From Chlamydia caviae GPIC (lineage in GTDB: Bacteria > Chlamydiota > Chlamydiia > Chlamydiales > Chlamydiaceae): a stretch of DNA of 64,000 bases. The notes under the pieces were generated by a model. The model was given only the letters and a program-made list of their open reading frames with translations. It was not told the DNA's origin and made no database searches. This document shows, in pieces, positions 1 to 8,893 of the stretch. The stretch covers positions 124,001-188,000 of the forward strand of contig NC_003361.3 of the NCBI RefSeq assembly GCF_000007605.1, in the 5' to 3' direction. Within the stretch, counting starts at the first letter, position 1. Each line of letters starts with the position of its first letter. The position numbers and the translations under genes are program-made.

Positions 1-286
1 GCATAAGAACCCTCAAAGTACTATAAAATTAGGCATGGCGCGGGGAGTGCTCATACTTGCTGCTGCTTTACGAGACATTCCTGTTTTTGAATATGCTCCA
101 AACGTAGCTAAGAGAGCTGTTGTCGGTAAAGGAAATGCCAGTAAACAGCAGGTGCAACTTATGGTTAGCAAGATTTTAAATATTCCTGATGTCTTAAATT
201 CCAATTGTGAAGATATTGCAGATGCATTTGCATTAGCAATATGCCATGCACATACTTCTGCTTATACTTGTTTAGGAGTTCGATAA
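1..286 (+). CDS. ruvC: RuvC Holliday junction resolvase, C-terminal part
   Basis: This is the 3' end of a gene that begins before the window; the reading frame is open from base 2. RuvC cuts Holliday junctions as a dimer together with RuvAB. The visible part carries the family's NPQS...LGMARG segment and the C-terminal acidic pair in [15 protein letters not shown], which matches the DxxD catalytic residues of RuvC (family knowledge). The stop codon overlaps the ATG of ruvA (TAATG), so the two are translationally coupled. The catalytic N-terminal Asp and Glu lie outside the window. Confidence 0.93.
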   Translation, partial: HKNPQSTIKLGMARGVLILAAALRDIPVFEYAPNVAKRAVVGKGNASKQQVQLMVSKILNIPDVLNSNCEDIADAFALAICHAHTSAYTCLGVR

Positions 287-909
287 TGTACGACTATATT
301 CGTGGAATTCTTACTTATATGAGTTCTGGAACTCTTGTGATCGAATGTCAGGGATTAGGATTCAATATTTTTGCTCCCGATCGATGGTTGATTGAGCTGT
401 CAGGTCAATTACATCGTGAAGTTGTTGTGTATACCTATACGGTTGTTCGTGAAACAGAACATGTGTTGTATGGATTTAGTTCTCGAAGAGAACGCGAATG
501 TTTCCGTATGTTAATTTCATTTTCTGGAGTAGGCCCTAAGACAGGCCTAGCAATATTAAATACATTTTCTCTTAGCAAATTATGTTCTATAGCACGTGCT
601 GAGGATGTCAGAGCTATAGCTTCTGTTCCTGGTATAGGGAAAAAAACAGCAGAAAAGCTTATGGTAGACCTCAAGCAAAAGCTTCCAGATTTACTTCCTT
701 TAGATTCTAAAGCAATTGCTTCTTGGGAATCCGTAAAACCTTCGTGTATGGATGAGGGTATACAAGCATTAGCTGCATTAGGATATTCTAAACCTTCAGC
801 AGAGAGAATGATTGCTGAAGCTATGAGTGAACTTCCAGAGAATGCATCGTTAGCAGAAATTCTTCCTATTGCTTTAAAAAAGAACTTACAAGGTTTGAAC
901 AAGAGCTAG
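286..909 (+). CDS. ruvA: Holliday junction branch migration protein RuvA
   Basis: RuvA binds the four-way junction and loads the RuvB motor. The protein is 207 residues, close to the family norm. The N-terminal OB-fold begins [12 protein letters not shown], and two helix-hairpin-helix motifs follow ([11 protein letters not shown] and [12 protein letters not shown]). The C-terminal RuvB-binding domain contains [13 protein letters not shown] chose the ATG at 286 because it matches family N-termini and overlaps the ruvC stop; an upstream in-frame ATG at 241 would add 15 residues lying inside ruvC. No ruvB is seen in this window. Confidence 0.95.
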   Translation: MYDYIRGILTYMSSGTLVIECQGLGFNIFAPDRWLIELSGQLHREVVVYTYTVVRETEHVLYGFSSRRERECFRMLISFSGVGPKTGLAILNTFSLSKLCSIARAEDVRAIASVPGIGKKTAEKLMVDLKQKLPDLLPLDSKAIASWESVKPSCMDEGIQALAALGYSKPSAERMIAEAMSELPENASLAEILPIALKKNLQGLNKS

Positions 910-934
910 ACTTTCCTAAAGATAGTGGTATAAT
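907..934 (+). promoter_or_regulatory. Candidate sigma66 promoter for ndk
   Basis: A perfect -10 box TATAAT lies at 929-934, preceded by TGG (an extended -10, TGnTATAAT). A -35-like TAGACT lies at 907-912 with a 16-base spacer. The site is 40 bases before the ndk start, just after the ruvA stop. Inferred by eye; no transcription data. Confidence 0.55.
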
Positions 935-973
935 TTCTCCCACATTCATTTTGTTTTAGGAGATTGTATATAC

Positions 974-1399
974 ATGGAACAAACGCTATCCATTATCAAA
1001 CCTGATTCTGTTGGCAAGGCTCATATTGGTGAGATTGTTGCGATTTTTGAAAAATCAGGATTTCGCATAGCTGCTATGAAAATGGTGCATTTATCAGTGA
1101 AAGAAGCTGAAGGCTTCTACGCTGTTCATAAATCTCGTCCATTTTTCCAAGAGCTCGTAGATTTTATGATTTCAGGCCCAGTTGTTGTTATGGTTCTTGA
1201 AGGTGATAATGCTGTAGTTCGCAACCGAGAAATTATGGGCGCTACAAATCCTCAGGAAGCTGCTCAAGGGACGATTCGTGCTCAATTTGGCGAGTCTATC
1301 GGCATCAATGCGGTACATGGATCCGATAGCTTGGAAAATGCAGCTATAGAAATTAACTATTTCTTCAGCAAAATCGAAATAGTTAACTCTGCTAAGTAA
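974..1399 (+). CDS. ndk: Nucleoside diphosphate kinase
   Basis: Ndk moves the gamma phosphate from an NTP to an NDP through a phospho-histidine, balancing nucleotide pools. The 141-residue protein opens with [10 protein letters not shown] and holds the active-site motif NAVHGSDS with the catalytic His, and RPFF and [13 protein letters not shown] match the nucleotide-binding segments of the family. A Shine-Dalgarno TTAGGAGA lies about 10 bases before the ATG. The gene is probably a single unit with its own promoter and faces the convergent lplA. It complements Npt-type nucleotide import in an organism short of de novo nucleotide synthesis. Confidence 0.97.
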   Translation: MEQTLSIIKPDSVGKAHIGEIVAIFEKSGFRIAAMKMVHLSVKEAEGFYAVHKSRPFFQELVDFMISGPVVVMVLEGDNAVVRNREIMGATNPQEAAQGTIRAQFGESIGINAVHGSDSLENAAIEINYFFSKIEIVNSAK

Positions 1400-1412
1400 T
1401 TAGAAAACACTT

Positions 1413-2117
1413 TTATAATAAAGTGGTAGATTTCCTGTGGGGTTTTTCCTGAATATCTTTCAGCTCTTGTTCTGAAAGAGTTCCCCAATGAAAAATACTA
1501 CTCGCAGATGCTTTTAATTTATCAAAAAAGCTTTCTTTTGTGGGGAACCATGGGCGAATAGTTGTTAGGAAATCTTGATGTAGACGTTGTTTTCTATATG
1601 ACGGTTGTTTTTGGGGTATTGGTAGATAACGTGTAAGCTTGTCTATATCCATATCCCATAGGAATGTTGTGTGATGTACCCAACGAGATTTTTGGATATA
1701 TTGAGCATTTCCTGCGAATTTCTTCTCTCCTAAAGTATAATCATTTTCATTAACAGAAAATTCTTCAGGGAAGATGGGTGCATAGATACCATAAGACCAT
1801 TGCATCAAATCTTGAGAATTGGCCATGGGTTCGGAAGAATTCATAATCCATGTTACGAATAAACTATTTTCATCAATAAATACCGTTCCACCCCCACTGT
1901 AACGTTTAATTATAGGAACGTTATCAGATCGTAATTTAGGGATATGGATATCTTCGTTTGGACGTCTTGAAATACCAAGGACAACGGCTTCCGGAGCATT
2001 CGAATTAATAATGCAAATATTTTCCTTATAGTTGCGAAGAAGAGCTTCTTCTATTTGCAACTGCTCGAAGATAGTCTTTCCAGATAAATTTAAGAAAATA
2101 CACTTATTGGTGAGCAT
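1413..2117 (-). CDS. lplA: Lipoate-protein ligase A family protein
   Basis: The 234-residue protein has the BPL/LplA ligase fold: the region [18 protein letters not shown] corresponds to the RRxSGGGxV lipoyl-AMP-binding motif, followed by [11 protein letters not shown] and a His/Thr-rich strand [10 protein letters not shown]. These enzymes attach lipoic acid (with ATP) to E2 subunits of 2-oxoacid dehydrogenases or to GcvH. It overlaps the end of mnmG by 14 bases on the same strand, so it is probably the last gene of the small-protein-mnmG-lplA run. It could be an octanoyl- rather than lipoyl-transferring member; the motif does not decide this. Confidence 0.88.
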   Translation of the reverse strand: MLTNKCIFLNLSGKTIFEQLQIEEALLRNYKENICIINSNAPEAVVLGISRRPNEDIHIPKLRSDNVPIIKRYSGGGTVFIDENSLFVTWIMNSSEPMANSQDLMQWSYGIYAPIFPEEFSVNENDYTLGEKKFAGNAQYIQKSRWVHHTTFLWDMDIDKLTRYLPIPQKQPSYRKQRLHQDFLTTIRPWFPTKESFFDKLKASASSIFHWGTLSEQELKDIQEKPHRKSTTLL

Positions 2118-3939
2118 GTTTTTTTACAGCAACCATCAATACCTGAATATCAGCGCAGGCAATACCCGATATTCTTGAAGCTGACCCTATAGTTCTTGGG
2201 GTGAATTTAGCTAGTTTTTCTCTAGCTTCTAAACTTAAAGAGGAAATACTTTGATAGTCTATATCTTCAGGAATAACCATATTCTCTGATTTCGATAAAC
2301 TATGAATCAACGATTTCTGACGATCTATATATCCCGCATACTTGATTTCCATCTCTAACGAAGCATTAAGCGTTGAGCCAAGGTCACGGACATCGTCAGG
2401 GAAGGTTTCCCTGAGAATATCGTAAGAGACTTCTGGACGGCATAAAGCTTTTGCTAGCGAGACTACAGAATTTCCATACTTTTTGAAAGTTTTATTGAGA
2501 CGGGCTTTTTCGTCTTCTATAATTTGTTTTTGATTTTCAAAGATTTCATAACGCTCTTGACTTAAGAGGCCTAAATCCCGACCGTAGTGAGACAAACGTA
2601 AGCAAGCATTATCCTGTCTTAAAAGTAGGCGATGTTCTGCTCTGCCTGTGAACATACGGTAAGGTTCATCTAATACTTGAGTTGTAAGATCATCCAACAT
2701 CACGCCAATATAGGACTCTTGTCGTGAGGGGATGAATGCCGGTTTTTTAAGGACTTTATTTACTGCGTTAATCCCTGCTATAAGACCTTGAGCAGCTGCT
2801 TCTTCATATCCAGTTGTTCCATTGATCTGGCCGCATAGAAATAGACCTTCTACGATCTTACTTTCTAAAGTAGGGTAGATCACATTTCCATGAACGTAAT
2901 CATATTCAATAGCATAGGCAGGACGCGTAATAATCGCATTTTCTAGCCCGTGAACTGAACGGATCATGTTATATTGCACATCAAAAGGCATAGATGTGGA
3001 TAGGCCATTTACATAGACTTCCTGAGTATAAATTCCTTCAGGTTCTATGAAGATATGATGACGCTCTTTATCTGCAAATTTAACGATTTTATCTTCAATA
3101 GATGGACAGTATCGAGGGCCTATACCTTCAATACGACCTCCATACAAAGCGGAACGGCTAATATTAGCAGCAATGATATCCTTAGTTTTTTGAGTAGTAT
3201 GAGTAATATAACACGATACTTGAGGTAGAGGAGGAACAAAGGGTTCATCTCTATGAACAAAGCCTACACCAGGATCTCCAGGCTGTTCTTCTGCTACGGA
3301 AAAGTCTATGGAGGAAGCAAGTAATCGTGGAGGCGTGCCTGTTTTTAGTCTGCTGATTGGAAAACCACGCTCCTTGAGAGCTGCCGATAATCCTGTAGCC
3401 GCAGGATCGCCAAGACGTCCGCCAGGAAAGTTAAGGTCGCCAATGTGAATTAGGCCACGCATAAATGTCCCAGAAGACAAAATGACTGTCTTACCTAGAT
3501 AGGTGATACCTTCTTTTGTTGTAACACCTTGAATGACATTTTCATTGTCTAGCAAGGACTCAACCGTACCCTGCATGATATGCAAGCCGGGAGTGCTCTC
3601 TAATAAGCGTTTCATATGAATATGATACATTTGCTTATCAACTTGAGCTCTTGGAGCACGGACAGCAGGGCCTTTGGTCTGATTTAAGATGCGAAATTGT
3701 ATCCCAGACTGATCAGTAACCTCAGCCATGATACCGCCTAGGGCATCGATCTCTCGAACAATATGCCCCTTGCCGATACCTCCAACGGCAGGATTACAAC
3801 TCAACTTAGCAATAGTGTCTAAGTTTGAAGTTAAGATTAGTACAGAGGCGCCCATTTTTGCAGAGCAAAAAGCAGCCTCGCAACCCGCATGCCCAGCACC
3901 AACTACAATAACATCGTAATTAATTGGGTGAGTCCACAT
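2104..3939 (-). CDS. mnmG: tRNA uridine-5-carboxymethylaminomethyl modification enzyme MnmG
   Basis: MnmG (GidA) works with MnmE to modify the wobble uridine (cmnm5U34) of tRNAs, using FAD. The 611-residue protein begins with an FAD-binding [12 protein letters not shown] segment and contains the family signatures [12 protein letters not shown] and [11 protein letters not shown], plus the C-terminal GidA-associated domain ending [14 protein letters not shown]. Length is normal for the family. It starts 10 bases after the stop of a 29-codon gene on the same strand and overlaps lplA. Confidence 0.97.
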   Translation of the reverse strand: MWTHPINYDVIVVGAGHAGCEAAFCSAKMGASVLILTSNLDTIAKLSCNPAVGGIGKGHIVREIDALGGIMAEVTDQSGIQFRILNQTKGPAVRAPRAQVDKQMYHIHMKRLLESTPGLHIMQGTVESLLDNENVIQGVTTKEGITYLGKTVILSSGTFMRGLIHIGDLNFPGGRLGDPAATGLSAALKERGFPISRLKTGTPPRLLASSIDFSVAEEQPGDPGVGFVHRDEPFVPPLPQVSCYITHTTQKTKDIIAANISRSALYGGRIEGIGPRYCPSIEDKIVKFADKERHHIFIEPEGIYTQEVYVNGLSTSMPFDVQYNMIRSVHGLENAIITRPAYAIEYDYVHGNVIYPTLESKIVEGLFLCGQINGTTGYEEAAAQGLIAGINAVNKVLKKPAFIPSRQESYIGVMLDDLTTQVLDEPYRMFTGRAEHRLLLRQDNACLRLSHYGRDLGLLSQERYEIFENQKQIIEDEKARLNKTFKKYGNSVVSLAKALCRPEVSYDILRETFPDDVRDLGSTLNASLEMEIKYAGYIDRQKSLIHSLSKSENMVIPEDIDYQSISSLSLEAREKLAKFTPRTIGSASRISGIACADIQVLMVAVKKHAHQ

Positions 3940-3949
3940 AAACTAGCAA

Positions 3950-4039
3950 TTATTTATTTTTATGACGGTCTCTTCGGCGTCTTTTATTACGCTTATGCTT
4001 AGCGATTTTAAGTCTTCGTTTTTTCTTAACAGATGACAT
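3950..4039 (-). CDS. Tiny basic AURKAIP1/COX24-domain protein (29 aa)
   Basis: A 29-codon reading frame starts at the ATG at 4039 and stops at 3950. The product opens MSSVKKKRRLKIAKHK and is dominated by Lys and Arg (KRRLK, NKRRRRDRHK). This matches my memory of the bacterial AURKAIP1/COX24 domain proteins, relatives of mitochondrial mS38 and of the 33-residue mycobacterial small-subunit protein bS22. A ribosome-associated role is inferred from that similarity. It sits directly before mnmG, another translation gene, on the same strand. The ribosome binding site is weak. Easily missed because of its size. Confidence 0.75.
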   Translation of the reverse strand: MSSVKKKRRLKIAKHKRNKRRRRDRHKNK

Positions 4040-4333
4040 AGTCTTTATTTATTGTTAGTGTATGAATATGTGTAGGTGTGATTCGATCTTTCCTTAAATG
4101 GGAAAAGGACCGCCAAAAGGGATAACTAAATTAGAGCTACCCTAATTTAATTCGGCACACCGCGTTTCACCGTTTTGTTTTATCCCACAATCTCAACACA
4201 CTAAGTAAACCTAGGATTGTGGTACTCGTTTTTCTCACGGGAAACAACAAGGGAAATGTTACTACAAAGATATTTTGTGGTCCACTAACGATTTTAATCG
4301 AGGTTATCTAGGGAAATAGAATAATTTTTTTAT
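4040..4333. other. Structured non-coding gap between dnaB and the small basic gene
   Basis: No plausible coding frame. Two clear inverted repeats lie here: an 8-bp stem 4127-4134/4142-4149 with a 7-base loop, and an 8-bp stem 4185-4192/4215-4222 (CCACAATC/GATTGTGG) with a 22-base loop. Neither is followed by a convincing T-run on the minus strand, the direction of both flanking genes. It could be a leader of the basic-protein-mnmG unit or a small RNA; I cannot assign a known RNA family. Confidence 0.4.
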
Positions 4334-5752
4334 TTAACCGTTGAGCTCAAAGGCTGCATAATTTCTAAATCTCGCGAGTTCCTTTTCAAAAACCAAAGGA
4401 ACAGAGCCTATGGAACCATGACGGTTTTTCGCGACTATAAGTTCCGCTGTTCCGGGCTTATCGTTTGGATCATAATACTCTCGACGTAGTAAAAACATCA
4501 CTAAGTCGGAGTCTTGTTCTATGCTTCCACTTTCTCTAAGATCACTCATCATAGGTCGGTGATTGGCTCTGTCTTCCACCTTTCTAGACAGCTGTGATAA
4601 ACAGAGAATTGGGATATTTAATTCTCTAGCCAAAGTTTTCAGCATTCTTGAGATTTCTGAAATTTCTGTTTGGCGACTTTCTGCAGAACGTAGGGTCCCC
4701 GAACCAGAAAGAAGTTGTAGGTAATCGATAATCAAAAATTGAATATCATAGCTTTCTTTCATTCTTCGAGCGCGAGCTCTAAGATCTGTTACTTTTAATC
4801 CGGGCTGATCATCTATAAGTAGGGTGTGCTGCTGCATTTCATTTACGACAGCAACAATTCGTTGGAAGTCTTGCCCGGATAAATCTCCTACATTAATTTT
4901 TCTAGATTCCACTTCGGATCGAGAACATATGATTCTATGAATAAGTTGATCTACGGTCATCTCTAGAGAAAAAATTCCTATAGGAAGCCGACTTTGAAAA
5001 CACATGTTTTCTGCAATATTTAAAGCGAGAGCAGTTTTCCCCATGGCAGGTCGGGCGGCAAGAATCATTAAGTTGGATGGGGAAAACCCGTTGATCATCT
5101 TATCTAAATCAATGAAATGCGTAGGAATGCCCGAAATGGGTAAAGCATCACCACTTTGAGCGTGCTGATGGAAGAACTCTTGTTTTTCTTGTAATTGTAT
5201 TAAAAAGGGCTTTTCTTGAGCGGAAGTTAAGCCCTGAAGTTTATCGGCAACAAGAACGTATTGTGTGAGGGCTGTTGTTTGGCTAATTTTAAATAAAGCG
5301 TTTTGAGCTTCATCTAGAGCAACAGCAACATCTTTAGGTTCTTCAGTTGCTTTCTTCTCTATTTCCTTAGCTGTTTGGATCATCTTTCTTAAAATGGATT
5401 TAGAAAGAATGATCTGAATGTATTCTTCAATATACGCTGCAGTTCCTGCAAAATCTGCTAAAGTAATTAAGTAGCCAGGGCCCCCAATCACCGTAAGGTG
5501 ATTTCTTCTCTTTAGTTCTTCTCCTGCAAGATGCACATCTATGGGTTTATCATGTTTAAAAGCGTCTTGTAGAACTCGGAAAATGATTTTATGTTCAAGG
5601 TAGTAAAAATCATCTTCATTAAGTTGGTTGGCCGCTAGATTAAGATAATTAACCCCTGTTAACATACAGCCCAGAACAATCATTTCTGATTCTTTAGAGC
5701 TGGGAGGACTGGGCAGTGTAGGGGCAGAGGCTTTTTCTGTTTGAGTCGACAT
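4334..5752 (-). CDS. dnaB: Replicative DNA helicase DnaB
   Basis: DnaB is the hexameric 5'-3' helicase of the replication fork. The 472-residue protein has the N-terminal primase-interacting domain (SKESEMIVLGCML near residue 20) and a RecA-like C-terminal domain with Walker A ARPAMGKTALALNIAE, Walker B-type FLIIDYLQLL and the SQLSRKVEDR and SDLRESGSIEQDSD motifs. The N-terminal 20 residues are rich in Ser, Pro and Thr and probably disordered. The gene stands alone on the minus strand with a 363-base gap before it. Chlamydial plasmids carry a separate DnaB; this is the chromosomal copy by context. Confidence 0.97.
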   Translation of the reverse strand: MSTQTEKASAPTLPSPPSSKESEMIVLGCMLTGVNYLNLAANQLNEDDFYYLEHKIIFRVLQDAFKHDKPIDVHLAGEELKRRNHLTVIGGPGYLITLADFAGTAAYIEEYIQIILSKSILRKMIQTAKEIEKKATEEPKDVAVALDEAQNALFKISQTTALTQYVLVADKLQGLTSAQEKPFLIQLQEKQEFFHQHAQSGDALPISGIPTHFIDLDKMINGFSPSNLMILAARPAMGKTALALNIAENMCFQSRLPIGIFSLEMTVDQLIHRIICSRSEVESRKINVGDLSGQDFQRIVAVVNEMQQHTLLIDDQPGLKVTDLRARARRMKESYDIQFLIIDYLQLLSGSGTLRSAESRQTEISEISRMLKTLARELNIPILCLSQLSRKVEDRANHRPMMSDLRESGSIEQDSDLVMFLLRREYYDPNDKPGTAELIVAKNRHGSIGSVPLVFEKELARFRNYAAFELNG

Positions 5753-6115
5753 AATTTCTATGATGCGATTTAAACGCGGGAGTCATTAGAGATCAGGTTA
5801 GGATATCGAAAATATATGCTCAAGTCATAAAGGTTAGGGAAACCGATAAAGTTTCCATCAAATATTCAGAAAAAACTTGGAGAGCAGGATATAGAAAGTA
5901 CTAGATCACTAATATTGACTTACAATAGAATTGATTTCTTCTCCTGAAGGGTAGGATTCAAGTTTATTTCGTTCTCTTCTAATCTAAGGGATCGAAGGAC
6001 TTAGAGGGGCCTAAAAGTTCGCTTGCTTTCATTGAAGATAGGAATTATTCTACTTTATTGAACAAGAAGGCAGTAAAAGTTTTTCTCTCGGGAGCTCTGA
6101 ATACACCTTTGCTAA
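5753..6115. other. Non-coding gap between dnaB and tRNA-Ser
   Basis: No reading frame with a credible start and ribosome binding site on either strand. It should contain the divergent promoters of dnaB (minus) and tRNA-Ser (plus). I see no promoter close enough to consensus to call, no repeats and no RNA family I recognise. Confidence 0.4.
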
Positions 6116-6203
6116 GGAAAGATGACTGAGTGGTCGAAAGTACGTCCCTGCTAAGGACGCGTACCCCTAAAGGGTACCGAGGGTTCGAATCCCTCTCTTT
6201 CCG
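6116..6203 (+). tRNA. tRNA-Ser (anticodon GCT)
   Basis: An 88-base cloverleaf. The acceptor stem GGAAAGA pairs with TCTTTCC, followed by discriminator G. The anticodon loop reads CTGCTAA, giving anticodon GCT (serine AGC/AGT codons). There is a long variable arm (ACCCCTAAAGGGT) as expected for class II tRNAs, and the T-loop is GGGTTCGAATCCC. CCA is not encoded. Confidence 0.95.
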
Positions 6204-6332
6204 AATTTTCTAACGGAGCCCGTAATAAAGTTAATTGGTTGCTCTTTTTCTTTAAAATTTTTCTAAAATATCAAATAGGTATCAATATAAGGTGATCTAA
6301 GAAAGGGTTATTGGAGAGGAGGAACTCTCTTC

Positions 6333-6361
6333 TTGCCTGTAGAATCGGCTTATTCTATAAT
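6333..6361 (+). promoter_or_regulatory. Candidate sigma66 promoter for pgsA
   Basis: TTGCCT at 6333-6338 and a perfect TATAAT at 6356-6361 are separated by exactly 17 bases. The site is 52 bases before the pgsA start, in the gap after tRNA-Ser. This is one of the closest matches to consensus seen in the window; function is inferred. Confidence 0.65.
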
Positions 6362-6413
6362 AGGCCCTTTAGGTTATATTAAGATTCCTTAAAAGATCAC
6401 GTTAGCCAAAATC

Positions 6414-6920
6414 ATGAGACAATTTTGTAATTTACTTTCTCTATCACGTATATGGCTAGCCTTGTTCTTTTACCAAGAAAAGATCCATCTACGCCTACTG
6501 GTCATTTTAGGTGCCATGGCTAGTGATGTTTTGGACGGCTATCTTGCCCGTCGCTATAAGGCGACCAGTCGTTTTGGTTCTATGCTGGATCCTCTGACCG
6601 ATAAGTTCTTTGTTTTTGTCTGTGTTGCCATCCTTTATTGGGAAAGGTCTTTGTCCCCTGAGCACCTCCTTCTTATTTTTGCTAGAGATATTTTCCTCGT
6701 TCTTTTTGCTATCTACCTCTCTGTTGTTAGGGGGTGGAGAGGATATGATTACCGAGCTCTTTTCTTTGGAAAGATTTTTACAGTGGTTCAATTTATTATT
6801 TTGCTAGGAGTCACCGCGGGCGTGCGCATCCCTGTAATGGGGTTAATGCCATTAATTATTCTCGGATTTCTCTACTTCCTGGAGAGAGTATTCGATTATA
6901 AAAAGCAGTGTCTCGACTAA
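6414..6920 (+). CDS. pgsA: CDP-alcohol phosphatidyltransferase, PgsA-like
   Basis: Integral membrane enzyme of phospholipid head-group transfer, most likely CDP-diacylglycerol-glycerol-3-phosphate 3-phosphatidyltransferase. The complete CDP-OH-P motif DxxDGxxAR...GxxxDxxxD is visible from about residue 38 (SDVLDGYLARR, then FGSMLDPLTDK). Several hydrophobic segments follow (about residues 60-160). It is 168 residues, slightly short for the family. It links with cdsA and plsC elsewhere in the window. Chlamydiae carry more than one member of this family, so exact substrate (glycerophosphate versus another alcohol) is not settled by the motif. Confidence 0.85.
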   Translation: MRQFCNLLSLSRIWLALFFYQEKIHLRLLVILGAMASDVLDGYLARRYKATSRFGSMLDPLTDKFFVFVCVAILYWERSLSPEHLLLIFARDIFLVLFAIYLSVVRGWRGYDYRALFFGKIFTVVQFIILLGVTAGVRIPVMGLMPLIILGFLYFLERVFDYKKQCLD

Positions 6921-6975
6921 GAGCTTGGTAAATTTTTATTTGAAAGAAAGAGCGAAAGAATCTCGTAGGAACAGC

Positions 6976-7004
6976 TTGTATTTTAGGCGGTGTTACATTA
7001 CAAT
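6976..7004 (+). promoter_or_regulatory. Possible promoter for the nucleotide transporter gene
   Basis: TTGTAT at 6976-6981 and TACAAT at 6999-7004 are 17 bases apart, in the gap between pgsA and the transporter. The -10 is 5/6, the -35 only 3/6. It would give a leader of about 145 bases. Weak call. Confidence 0.3.
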
Positions 7005-7155
7005 GGTCCTTTACATTTGTCGTAATCTTTTAAAATATGCCTTGCCGTTTGCTCAGCAACAAGTATTATAGGAACTGTACGGTTTCAAAGTCTTTTAGGC
7101 ATGATTTATCATCTGTTTACAAATCTTTATGCTCTATAATTTTGGGAAGGAGTTT

Positions 7156-8796
7156 ATGCAGTCATCAGAGATGAAACCCTTTTCAAGACTGCGGGCTTAC
7201 TTCTGCCCCATATATCGATCAGAATTCCCTAAATTTATTCCTCTTTTCTGGCTAGCCTTTTTCGTAGGATTTAATTACTGCCTATTAAAAAGTATGAAAG
7301 ATACTTTAGTGGTTGTGGGGTCTGACGCGGGTGCGGAAGTTATACCGTTCTTGAAAGTCTGGGGGATAGTCCCCGGGGCCGTTATTGTTACTATGATCTA
7401 CGGTTGGCTAAGTAGTCGGTGTCCTAGAGACACCGTTTTTTATTCCTTTATAGGTACTTTTCTCGGCTTCTTTTTCTTGTTTGCCGTAGTAATTTACCCC
7501 ATGGGGGATGCTCTACATTTGCATTCTCTCGCAGATAGGCTACAAGAGTTGCTGCCGAAGGGATTGCGTGGTTTCATTGTAATGATTCGCTACTGGAGCT
7601 ACAGTCTATACTATGTGATGTCAGAGCTGTGGAGTTCAGTAGTTCTTTCAACGCTCTTTTGGGGCTTGGCTAATGAAGTGACCAGTGTAAGGGAAGCTGG
7701 AAGGTTTTATGCCCTTATTAATACGGGGTTGAATCTTTCTTCCGTGTTTGCCGGGGAAATCTCCTATTGGATGGGGAAACACTCGTTCTTCATCTATCCT
7801 TTTGTGAAGGACAAGTGGCATGAGGTTATGATGAACCTCACCATTTTAATCGTTTTAGCTGGATTATGCATGATTTGGCTATATAGAAAAGTTCACTTCC
7901 TCACACAACACACCTATAATTTCTCCACAGCCTTTGCTCCTTCTGAAGCGCCTCCTCAAGTTGAGGAAAGCGTGGCCAGTGTAAAAGCTAAGAAAAAGAC
8001 GAAAACAAAGGCAAAAAGCCTCTTCCTCTATCTTATTCGCTCCCGGTACCTACTAGGTCTTGCCATTATAGTTTTATCCTATAACCTTGTTATTCACTTG
8101 TTTGAAGTGGTTTGGAAAGATCAAGTCAGTCAGATTTACAGCTCCCATGTTGAATTCAATAGTTACATGAGTAGGATTACAACCCTAATAGGAATTGTGT
8201 CTGTCTGTGCGGCTATTTTCCTTACTGGACAGAGCATACGAAAGTGGGGCTGGACGGTAGGAGCATTGACTACTCCAATTGTTATGTTGGTAACAGGCGT
8301 TCTATTTTTCGCTGCTGTATTTGCTGTAAAGAGAGACGTTATGATCTTTGGCGGCTTTTTCAATATGGCTCCTTTAGCCATAGCAGCTTGGATAGGTGGG
8401 ATGCAAAACGTGTTCTCGCGTGCTGCTAAATTCACGTTCTTTGATCAGACTAAAGAAATGGCGTTCATTCCTTTGCCTAATGATCAGAAAAACTATGGTA
8501 AGGCCGCTATTGACGGCGTTGTATCTCGGATAGGGAAATCAGGTGGTTCGTTGATTTATCAAGGGCTATTGATAATCTTTTCATCCGTTGCAGCAAGTCT
8601 TAATGTGATTGCTGTAGTGCTTCTTTTAATTATGGTTGTTTGGATCGCTGTTGTCGCTTTCATAGGAAGAGAGTACAACATCAAAGAAGCTAGTGCTGTT
8701 GCGGAAAGTTCGAAAGCAGATGCAATCGCATCGAATGCCACTATCAGCAGGACTACAGTAGAAAATTCCAACAAAGAAGAAGTTGCTACGCTATAG
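7156..8796 (+). CDS. npt2: ATP/ADP-translocase family nucleotide transporter (Npt2-like)
   Basis: A 546-residue polytopic protein of the plastid/parasite ATP-ADP translocase (TLC) family, which lets obligate intracellular bacteria import host nucleotides. It opens with [16 protein letters not shown], then [27 protein letters not shown], a signature of this family, and has about 11-12 hydrophobic segments. A Lys-rich cytoplasmic loop (KKKTKTKAK, near residue 280) separates the two halves. I chose the ATG at 7156 because GGGAAGGAG sits just before it; an earlier in-frame ATG at 7129 lacks this. By position it corresponds to Npt2, reported to import nucleotides net with protons, rather than the ATP/ADP exchanger Npt1; substrate choice is inference from synteny. 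Confidence 0.9.
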   Translation: MQSSEMKPFSRLRAYFCPIYRSEFPKFIPLFWLAFFVGFNYCLLKSMKDTLVVVGSDAGAEVIPFLKVWGIVPGAVIVTMIYGWLSSRCPRDTVFYSFIGTFLGFFFLFAVVIYPMGDALHLHSLADRLQELLPKGLRGFIVMIRYWSYSLYYVMSELWSSVVLSTLFWGLANEVTSVREAGRFYALINTGLNLSSVFAGEISYWMGKHSFFIYPFVKDKWHEVMMNLTILIVLAGLCMIWLYRKVHFLTQHTYNFSTAFAPSEAPPQVEESVASVKAKKKTKTKAKSLFLYLIRSRYLLGLAIIVLSYNLVIHLFEVVWKDQVSQIYSSHVEFNSYMSRITTLIGIVSVCAAIFLTGQSIRKWGWTVGALTTPIVMLVTGVLFFAAVFAVKRDVMIFGGFFNMAPLAIAAWIGGMQNVFSRAAKFTFFDQTKEMAFIPLPNDQKNYGKAAIDGVVSRIGKSGGSLIYQGLLIIFSSVAASLNVIAVVLLLIMVVWIAVVAFIGREYNIKEASAVAESSKADAIASNATISRTTVENSNKEEVATL

Positions 8797-8799
8797 TTT

Positions 8800-8821
8800 A
8801 AAGGGCTTTATAGCCCTTTTT
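8800..8821 (+). terminator. Rho-independent terminator after npt2
   Basis: An 8-bp stem AAAGGGCT/AGCCCTTT (8800-8807/8812-8819) with loop TTAT, running into TTTTT at 8817-8821. It starts 4 bases after the npt2 stop. Confidence 0.88.
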
Positions 8822-8893
8822 ATCATATTTTTTTGATCTTTAAGCCCTCCCTCACATACTTTATTTTATAAATTTTTGACTTTACGGGTGTTT

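Noticed and set aside
435..902. 155-codon frame antisense to ruvA
   Set aside because: It lies wholly inside a well-supported gene in a shadow frame, with no ribosome site and no family resemblance.
4040..4333. tmRNA, SRP RNA or 6S RNA in the dnaB-mnmG gap
   Set aside because: No tRNA-like 3' end or tag codons, no GGAAGGAAGC-type SRP loop and no long hairpin with a central bubble that I can find by eye.
7135..7140. Perfect TATAAT just before the npt2 start
   Set aside because: Transcription from it would begin within the ribosome binding site, and no -35 box is at the proper distance.
8163..8435. 90-codon frame antisense to npt2
   Set aside because: Within the transporter gene, no Shine-Dalgarno, composition typical of an antisense membrane-protein frame.
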